Assembly (NCBI GenBank): GCA_031772625.1
Contig: CM062814.1
Span: forward strand, 822,934,757-822,998,756
DNA: 64,000 nucleotides
Source of the DNA: Pinus tabuliformis
Taxonomy: Eukaryota > Streptophyta > Pinopsida > Pinales > Pinaceae
Reading direction: 5' to 3'
Shown here in pieces: positions 56,401 through 64,000 of this stretch. Position numbers and translations under genes: made by a program. The notes beneath the pieces are model-generated. The model was given only the letters and a program-made list of their open reading frames with translations, was not told the DNA's origin and made no database searches. Numbering within the stretch: position 1 is the stretch's first letter; each line of letters opens with the position of its first letter.

Positions 56401-58730
56401 TTGGCTCAATCATTTATAAATATGCATTACAATGATAAAATACAATTACATCAAGTGACTAAATGTATATTAGGAAGACCGTTTATTGTTACAAATTCAA
56501 CAATTAAGTTAGTCACAAGTGAACCATATAGATTGCATGAAGGTTTTAGAATAGGGGTAATCACATTATGGAGCCACAAACCCATGATTTCACTTTATTG
56601 AATAGTTGGGTAAGGTTAAATATGATATGGAAGTGTTGTGGAAACATGCAAAGCAGGTCATTGACAATAAGGTATTAGAAAAACAAGTAGAATAATTCAT
56701 TGTACAAATGGAGAAAGTGAAGAAACAAGATGTCGATACAAGCACATGGGAAGTGAAGGTCCATGAAGTGAATACCAAGGTGGGGTATGAACTATGCACA
56801 TGTTTTGAAGAGGTGCTTCCCCACCCACTTGACACATCTAGGATTAAGAAGTAGCACAAAAACATAATTACTAAGGTCATAACAACTCTATGGAAAATCA
56901 CAAAGAATGAGAAGGGGTTATGGGAGTTTGCAATAGAGGTAGATAAAAGAAGAGAGGGAAGAAAAAATGAGTAGTGGTAATACTAGTAGCCCCTAAGGTC
57001 AAATCTCACTCAAATAAAGAAGCCATAGTTATTGATCCTATGATTGTAGAGGCTTGCACATAAGTAGAAAAGTTGGACCAACTATGTTTGAAGTTATAGA
57101 GCTTTTGGGAATTTTTTTAGAGGCATGGGGAAATCTTAGTAGAAATTGAAAAAAAAAAATCAATGAGACATCATATATATCTAAAATAATAGCATGAGAA
57201 GGTATATGCTAAAGCCATTGAGTCAAATATTGATGATAAGGTAGAGGAAACATTGAGACTAGGTTTAAGGAGAGAAGCTCGGGACGATGAAAAGAAAAAC
57301 ATGAGGAAATTGGTAAAGGAGATTACAAGGAAGGCGAAATCTAATTTACAGTGACAAAGAAAATGAAACATAGGGAAAATGTTGAGCTAGAAGCATTGGT
57401 GCACATAGTACCATATGTAAGACATGAGAAACATATTTGTAATACGGTGTGCCTAGAGAATCTAGGAGGCTATCACTACTTGGAATATTGTTTTTAAGAT
57501 TTTAGTAGGTTCAAGAAGAATTCCATCAGATAAAATTGTAAGTTGGATCCCATTTTTGAAGAGTAAGACATAGAACCTAACTAGAGGATGAGTTAGAAGG
57601 TGTAGTTAGGGATAGGTTATGGCCATATTTTCTAAATAATAACACAATGTTGAGGTCAAAAAAATATGAATCCATAGAAGACATCAAGTCACAAAAGCAT
57701 GAGTATGTGGAAATGTAGAATCTAGAGTAGGTGGATTTCGAGTAATTTCATGAATCCTATAAGGGAAATCTCTTTTACCTTCTACATATTTTCCTAAAGG
57801 TGAAAACATTTTTGTATGAGTGTGTTACAACTAGTAGACTCTCTAGTATAATATGGAATCTTTTGCATCTACCTTATTTTCTCATATATATGATGATTGG
57901 TATGTAAGAAGGGAGATCTTGATTCATTCATGTTAGTTGTCTCACGAATTTGAGTGAATCCCCAGGCATATTTATTGTTGCATACTGTTATGATATGTGA
58001 TGTTTAATCTATAATGTGACGGAAGATTGGTCTACTCAATATTGTATGCTTATTGCATATATGGATGATCTCTTCAATGTTTTCTTTATTACACATGCTT
58101 TACACCTTGTTAGCTTAAATGAATATGACTAAAAGGTAACTAATAAATTATGCACCTCCAATAAACCTCAATATTTTATGGATTACTTAATCGTGAACTA
58201 TCAAGCATGCCTCATGTCAAGCCTTCTCCCTTTGGGATGTTGAATATGTCAACATTATAGACTAATATATCCCTGTGCTGGATAGATTTTTGTGGACCTT
58301 AGATCTATCATAGAGCTAAAACATTGCAAGAAAAAATCTATTATGTAGCATTATATAATATGGGTCTATTGCACATATATTTTTCAATTGTAAACTTATA
58401 ATATTTTCACACATTCCTAGCATGCACCATATCAATGTCAAAAAATGATGAATTATCACTAGATTTATACAATTCAACCACACTATTGTAGTTGTTACGA
58501 CCCCCTCCAAAATTATTCCTATATCTAAATTTTGGAGCCCCTTAATTTCATGAGACTTGGCGTTATAAGTCATTGAGGTCATCCTTGTTCTTACTTTGCT
58601 AAGTGTTCAAGTCATCTTGTAGAGGTCCTAAGTTTCACAACTACTTGCTTTCACATGCCTAGCTTTGGATGCTATCATAAGTGCATCCCGTTCAAGTAGT
58701 GATTACAAATTTCTTAGAGATAGTGGAGCA
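56401..58730. other. 2.3 kb of unassigned, possibly decayed coding DNA
   Basis: 56.65-57.36 kb has purine-rich, lysine/glutamate-rich translations on the plus strand ('MEKVKKQDVDTSTWEVKVHE', 'LRREARDDEKKNMRKLVKEI'), suggesting an old coding region. I recognise no domain and the pieces are short. The composition resembles the K/E-rich part of the unknown region at 61.5-61.8 kb, but I could not align the two. 57.4-58.7 kb holds nothing I can name. Confidence 0.35.
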
Positions 58731-58732
58731 CA

Positions 58733-58966
58733 CTTCTTGCCACTGGGAAGAGTGCACTCCCCGTTGACAACTAGTGCGCACTCTTGAAGCACAACACACC
58801 TCTTGTTGATAGTCATTGTGTAGTTCCTAGGGACAGTGGTTACAAAGTTCCTAGAGACAGTGACTGCGGAGTTCCCGGAGACAGTGACTGCGCACTCCTT
58901 GCTAACAGTCACTGTGCACTCCTTGTGAATAGCTAATGTGCAATTCTTGTTGATAATGAATGCATA
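58733..58966 (+). repeat. 24-bp tandem array, about ten units
   Basis: On the plus strand the unit reads approximately 'ttcctagagacagtgactgc' plus 'ggag', repeated with drift and one shorter unit. The best units are at 58.83-58.92 kb. Since 24 is a multiple of three, the minus strand gives an eight-residue repeat (CTVTVSKE, CAVTVSGN, SAVTVSRN and so on) in a 113-codon frame. The array ends about 120 bases upstream of a TATA box on the plus strand, so repeated promoter elements are a simpler explanation than a protein. Confidence 0.85.
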
Positions 58967-59084
58967 ATTTCCTAAGTTAACGTTGTCACAAGTGGCAGTT
59001 AACTCATCCTTACCTCCTAATTTCCCAACATGTGTTGAGCGCACTCATAAACCCTAACCCTAATGACATGTGTGCCCTTTTTAT

Positions 59085-59200
59085 ATAAGGAGTCCAACTT
59101 AGAGCTCATTCTCACATTGATCATTTGTTTTGGAGCTCTATGCATTCCTTGAGAAAAAGGGGCATTCTTGGTTTGAAGTGCGACACTATCCGGGTAAGTT
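59085..59200 (+). promoter_or_regulatory. Candidate promoter: TATA box and splice-donor-like site
   Basis: 'tttttatataagg' lies at about 59088-59100. About 100 bases further, 'cgggtaagttt' near 59189-59199 is a strong plant 5' splice-site match (GTAAGT). It is followed by a T-rich stretch (59.2-59.4 kb) like a plant intron. Upstream lies the 24-bp array. This arrangement suits either an LTR/U3 promoter or a gene promoter with a leader intron. It may serve the decayed coding region that starts near 59.94 kb. Confidence 0.45.
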
Positions 59201-59943
59201 TCTCAACTGTCACTTTTGTTTGCTTTAACTTTTACATGTGTCGCTTTTGCTTTCAATTGTGTCATTTTCTTTTTCTTTTTCCATTGCAAGTGTTTCTTTT
59301 GCTTACTTTAGCTCTTACATGTGTCATTTCTCTTTTGCATGTGTCCTTTCTAGTGTCTCTTCACATTCCAGTTATGATTGCTATTATATATATAAATGCA
59401 TGCATGGTTCTTTTCCTTGTTCTTGTTTAACACTTAGTCATTTTCGAGATGATCTTTGCCTCTATTCTTTCATTTGTGCATTGCTCTCTTCCAAGAAGCA
59501 TGCCCTCACATCTTGCTCATTGTTGATCTGACATGCGTGCATCAAAGGACTGGCTCTTCCTCACCTACGTATTGTGCATTCCTAGTCAACAATGTTGACC
59601 TTCTTGCTCATCGTGCTTGCTCACTTTGCGCAACCTAGCCTTCTATTGTGAATTATGCACTCCCAGTCAGCAACATGCAACCCATTGCCAACTTTTGATG
59701 TGACCTGCACAATAGGAGAAGCCTCTCTTCTTTCAATTGTGCAGTTCTAGGACCTAATATTCAAGTCTTAACTTCTTGTTGATCCACATGCACATTTCCC
59801 AATTCTATATTCCTTTCCATTGTGAAGAGCACACTTCCAATGGCCAACAAGGTCACCTTGCCTCAAGCTTACATGCATGTGCTCAGAAATTGCACAATTT
59901 TCCCTCATAGTGACTTTATTTTGCATTAGTAGAACAAGCGGTT

Positions 59944-62900
59944 TTGTGGAACTATTTTTTTTTTGCCATGAGTGAATTGTTGCTTCTAGGTGCTACAAAT
60001 CTAAAGCTTATTAGTCCCTCATCTTCCATCGACACGATGCCTCCAGTCACATGTCAAGCACCCATAAGGGAGGCTATCGAAAGTAGTACCAAAGGTGTCG
60101 TGGAGAGTTCTAAAACAAGAGTACATATTATGTCAAATACCAAGTGTTTCATTGACAAGTCCACCGCCATCACATGGTAAACTATAAACAAGGCTTCTAT
60201 TGAGAAAGAGTTCCTAGAAGACTTGGAAGACATGGAGGCATACATTAATATCAAGAGGTCTAGGTTCCACAAGGTCGCTTGCACTATAAGTGGGCAAGAG
60301 CTCACAACATTTCAGCCCCATGATCTTTACTTGTACTACAAGCTGCCAAGTCCAGAGGAGTATTTGAACTCAAGGTTCTATGCAGTTTGGTCTCATCTAT
60401 GTGCAAATGATATTATGAAGACATGGTAGCAAGAATCTGGGAAATTTCACCATAAGCTTGAGGGAATCTACAGGACAAAATCACTAAGGAAAGTATATCA
60501 GTACCTCATGTCTATGTGTTGTAGATTTTATGGGCATGAGAGCACTGATTTATTTGAATAAGGCTAGATTTATATGCTCAACCTAGTTGTTTCAGAAGGA
60601 AATATATTTAACTGGTAAGATATCGTAACACAAAAACTATAGATAAATGTTTCAAAGGCAAAAAAAGGTTACACAAAGCGAGAAACCTGAGTTTTATATG
60701 TCCAAATACCTGCTTGATGGAATATGTGCTAGAAACGAGTTTCTAGAGCTAGAGTGGAAATGGACCAGACAACAACTCTTTATCAACATCCATTGCAATT
60801 TATTGTCAGAAGTTAGTTATAGAGGAGTATACAACAAGTTAAACAAACACTTCTTTGTCATGATTTATTAGATGATCTTTAAGGTCTAGACACCCTGCAT
60901 GACTAACAAATCCAAAGAAGTTGTTATTGAGGTTGCATATTGGTTTGCTTCTTCTCAGGGTACATATATCAAAGTCTTCAGATCGTATAAGCCATCACAT
61001 ATTTTGCTAAACTATGTGACCGACAAGGTTGTCATGCAGGAAATTAGATATCAGTTATGCTCAGGATTGTCGCAACAATTGTAGAAGAAGAATAAGTCAC
61101 CTTGGTTGACCTTCCCTCTGTAAGTAGGGTCATATGAGCTAAAGAGTTTGAAGGCAACAAAATTTGAGCTTGCAGAACTTAGTCACCTTAGATTCAAAGA
61201 GATGAGCTTTCATCGATATGACCCTAGGGGAGTATGCAAACGACATTGTTCAAAGCTGCATTTCACTTGGACATATGTTTCTAACACTGGGGAAGATGAG
61301 GAGAATATTAATAATTGGTATAACACTTATAGAGTAGCTAGACCAAGTGATGACACAAGCCCTTCTCATGTAGATCATGTACCAAATACTAATCAAGAAG
61401 GGGCCTAGAAAGAAGTGGTCTCTCAAGTTGACGTTGGGCCAAAGAGGAAGTTGAGACATGATCCTGAAGAGGAGAGGAGTAGGAAATTCAAAGTTGATCC
61501 ACATACCAAGGGTGTAATTGAAGCAAAAAAGAAAAGGAAGGAATGGGAAGAAGCAAGAAGGAAGCAAAAAGAAGAAGAGTAGAAATGAGAAGAAGAGCAC
61601 AAGCGGGACGGGGAATGTAAACAAAAAGAAAAACAAGAAAAGAAGAAGCAGGAAGACATGCAGAAACATAAGGAAGAATTAAAGAAGAGGAAGCACAAGA
61701 GAAGTAGCAAGAAGAAGCTTTGAGGAAGCACAAGAGAAGTAGCAAGAAGAAGCTTTGAGGAAGCAAAGAGAAGAAGAGGAATGACAAAATCTATTAGTAG
61801 AGGAAGAAAATAGAAGGAAACAAAAGGAAGAGTTTGCAAGAAAGTTGGAGGAATTTTTGTAGGCCCAAAATATAGGAGAGGAACAAGAGGAGGATGAACA
61901 TGTATTAGATATTGATCTGATTGCAGAACAAGAAATCATCTCGCCCATGCCTCCTATGACCAGTGGCCATCTCTCGTTCAGTGAAATGGGGATCCTTCCT
62001 CCACCTGATGATAGGGTCATGGATATTTGAAACTTCACCTTCGATGAGATGAAGAATAGGATTGTACAAGAAAGACAAAAGTACTTCCTGAATGACCTTG
62101 ATCATCTTGTTTCCATCAACACAAAAAAGGTGATTGTGTCAAACACTAGGAAAAATCCTAGAGCAGTTGTTGCAGCTAATGCAACCCTTGTAGTCACCAC
62201 ACAGAAGAATACATATTTCTTGATGAAAAGGAATGAGTAGTTGGAGAAGGAGGTGGCTACTGCAAATAAACGGATTGGTAATCTCATGGCTGAGAATCAG
62301 AGAATGTCTTCCACTAGTTCTAGCAAAGAGGGATTACAAACATGTATACTTGAAGAACTCAAGCAATTGGTAGACACCATGAAGTAGATGTATGAGGAAA
62401 TGATCACTCTACATGAGGCAATGATACCCTTACATGAAGTACATAAAGGATCGTAGGAGAATGTGAAAGTCCCAAAGATAGCTTATGCAACCATAGATGT
62501 GATCTAGGAATGGGGCACCAACTATTTGAATGTTCCTACAACGTTGGTTAGGAAAGGAAAGCGGGATACTGAAATGGACAGGGTAGAGATAAGAATGTTT
62601 ATACAAGTCTATGAGCAACTCAATAATTTTGTAGCCAACACTATATAAACATATTCACTATTGTACTATGGATTGGATGCCTTGGTGAGAATGCACAAGA
62701 TACCTTCTGTTGGTGCACTCGAGGAAGTGAAAAGTAGGAATTCTATAAGGAAGGGGATAAAAGAGTTGTTGAGAAATATTAGACATGCGACCACTTAGGA
62801 TGAGCTAGAAGTGAAAAGGATTATTTTATGTAATATGTAACAAAGTCAACCAAGATACATATGAGGTTAATCATGTTGTGGAGCAACATTCATATACGCC

Positions 62901-63055
62901 CCAAGACTATATATCTAGATGTGTTGAAGGGTAAGATCAGATATAATCCAGATCTACAGCTAAAGGCTAGATGCATAGCATCAGAATATAAAGATTTGTA
63001 TCAATATCTTACAACGAAGCTACATGTCACAGTCGCCGAGTTGCATTTTCCTTAA
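59944..63055 (+). pseudogene. Decayed coding region of unknown family
   Basis: Plus-strand translations stay coding-like over 3.1 kb but are broken in many places. Visible parts in order: 'MPPVTCQAPIREAIESSTKG' (60.03 kb); 'FHKVACTISGQELTTFQPHD' and 'YLNSRFYAVWSHLCANDIMK' (60.26-60.42 kb); 'FYMSKYLLDGICARNEFLEL' (60.69 kb); 'VVIEVAYWFASSQGTYIKVF' (60.92 kb); 'LSHLRFKEMSFHRYDPRG' (61.2 kb); a lysine/glutamate-rich probable coiled coil (61.45-61.86 kb); and helical segments (62.05-62.4 and 62.5-62.8 kb). No reverse transcriptase, transposase or helicase motif is seen. It could be an old host gene, or an accessory ORF of a large retroelement, so I treat it as a fossil. Confidence 0.5.
61687..61756 (+). 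repeat. 35-bp perfect tandem duplication
   Basis: Two identical adjacent units, 61687-61721 and 61722-61756, starting 'gaggaagcacaagagaag' and ending 'agaagctttg'-like. They lie in the purine-rich coiled-coil stretch of the unknown coding region. Perfect identity suggests a recent slip. Confidence 0.9.
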
Positions 63056-63630
63056 GCTTAACATGATGTATTATTTTGTCTCATGGCTATGGCCCAATTT
63101 TTGTCAAATGTAATTTTATATTTTGAAAATAATGAGAAAATGTAAATTGTGTAAGTGGAAGTCCAAGAGTCACATGGGCAATGTGAAGAGTCATTAGGTA
63201 GTCCAAAGGACATAGGAGAGGTCAAGGGTCACATGGGAGGTCAAGAGTCATAGCTTAGCATAGGAGAGAATATCATTCTTTGGAGGAGAAATTGGTAGCT
63301 TCATGTTCCATTATTGGGGCTAGTGTTGCATTGTCGTAATTGTGTACTTGTAACTTTCACTTAATATCTTGAAGCTCTCATAGTCGATGCATTTTCATGC
63401 ATGTATTGTGGATGTTGTAAGGCTATTCTTTTAATGTTAACAGTATATGTCGTATTCATACAAGCTAAAGAAAATGATCTATTTTGTTGGCTTTGGTATA
63501 CATCTTGTTGAATGTGCATTGTTACTTGTTTTTATTATCATTGTTACCTTTTGAACTATTTTGTAGTTCAATTAATGATTCCTTCTTTGCTATTATGTGT
63601 CTTTATTAGAATAATAATATTACTTTTCTT
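63056..63630. other. 0.6 kb between the unknown coding region and the Copia fragment
   Basis: No gene. Around 63.16-63.25 kb the phrase 'gagtcacatggg' or 'ggtcaagagtcat' recurs four or five times in a loose purine-rich repeat. The rest is AT-rich. Confidence 0.5.
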
Positions 63631-64000
63631 CTAAAGGCTGCCAGTAGGTTGTTCCATATAGATTTCTTCATGCAAGTCCCCATGCAAGAAGGCAGATTTA
63701 ACATCCATCTGATGGACTTCCCATTTGAAAAAGGCAGCAAGGGAAAGAACAAGGTAGATCGAGTTCATTTTGGCAGCAAGGGAGAAGGTTTCAGTGTAGT
63801 CAATGCCTTCAACTTGTGAAAAACCCTTAAAAACAAGACGAGCTTTATGTTTATCAACCTTTCCATCTGGTCCATACTTGGTTCTGTAAACCCATTTGCA
63901 TCTAACAAGTTTTCGTCCCTTTGGAAGGGGAACAAGATCCCATGTATCATTTGCCAATAATGAATGATATTCTTCATTCATAGTTGCGTCCCAATCTGGA
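63631..64000 (-). pseudogene. Ty1/Copia reverse-transcriptase fragment
   Basis: The minus-strand translation runs in from the right edge: 'MNEEYHSLLANDTWDLVPLP', 'KLVRCKWVYRTKYGPDGKVD', 'HKARLVFKGFSQVEGIDYTE', 'WEVHQMDVKSAFLHGDLHEE' and 'IYMEQPTG'. These are the N-terminal Copia RT (RVT_2) blocks. The sequence is better preserved than the RT of C and comes from a different copy. Recognisable sequence ends near 63635, and the rest of the element lies beyond the window. Fossil fragment. Confidence 0.9.

Noticed and set aside
61250-62038. Several minus-strand hydrophobic frames rich in L, F and S
   Set aside because: They are the reverse of the purine-rich lysine/glutamate coding stretch on the plus strand, so shadows only.

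Overview
This window looks like repeat-rich nuclear DNA from a seed plant with a large genome. A gymnosperm such as a conifer is plausible, but that is inference. The evidence is long AT-rich DNA, no intact host gene, and layer on layer of decayed Ty3/Gypsy and Ty1/Copia LTR retrotransposons with plant-type primer sites (initiator-Met-tRNA-like TGGTATCAGAG) and 5-bp target duplications. I saw no rRNA, tRNA, CRISPR or bacterial-style gene.

Layout. 1-322 is the tail of an LTR whose relative lies at 40.4-40.7 kb. 2270-27335 is a Ty1/Copia element (called C, + strand) opened twice by later insertions. First, a Ty3/Gypsy element A1 (- strand, 4138-17234, target duplication GAAAG) sits in its gag. 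A1's own right LTR is split by a second Gypsy element A2 (+ strand, 10707-16573, duplication ATATA). Second, a chromodomain-bearing Gypsy element B (- strand, 19958-25851, duplication TATAT) sits between C's reverse transcriptase and RNase H. LTR divergence by eye falls in the order the nesting requires: C about 11%, A1 about 10%, A2 about 6%, B about 2%.

27.3-30.8 kb shows no gene. 30781-35098 is a 4.3-kb insertion bounded by a 14-bp direct repeat and an A-rich end, as expected of LINE-type target-primed insertion. It has no recognisable reverse transcriptase, but carries a degenerate array of about 105-120-bp repeats. 35.1-40.74 kb is a Tekay/Del-like Gypsy relict F (+ strand), with a reversed piece of an A2-family LTR near its 3' end.

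40912-53443 is a long (12.5 kb) Gypsy element D (- strand), Tat-like by its reverse transcriptase. It has extra coding-like sequence on both sides of gag-pol, five zinc-knuckle motifs, a 520-bp duplication, three hammerhead-ribozyme-like core motifs, and a Copia remnant E (43.72-44.59 kb) inside it.

53.4-64 kb is poorly characterised. It holds short tandem repeats, a possible Copia-type LTR (about 55.6-56.4 kb), a 24-bp tandem array just upstream of a TATA box and splice-donor-like site (58.7-59.2 kb), a 3-kb decayed coding region of unknown family (59.9-63.06 kb), and a Copia reverse-transcriptase fragment running off the right edge (- strand).

No genes can be shown to work together as a host pathway. 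The functional logic is that of retroelements: LTR promoter, gag, protease, reverse transcriptase, RNase H and integrase. All copies are treated as broken fossils. B is the youngest and best preserved.
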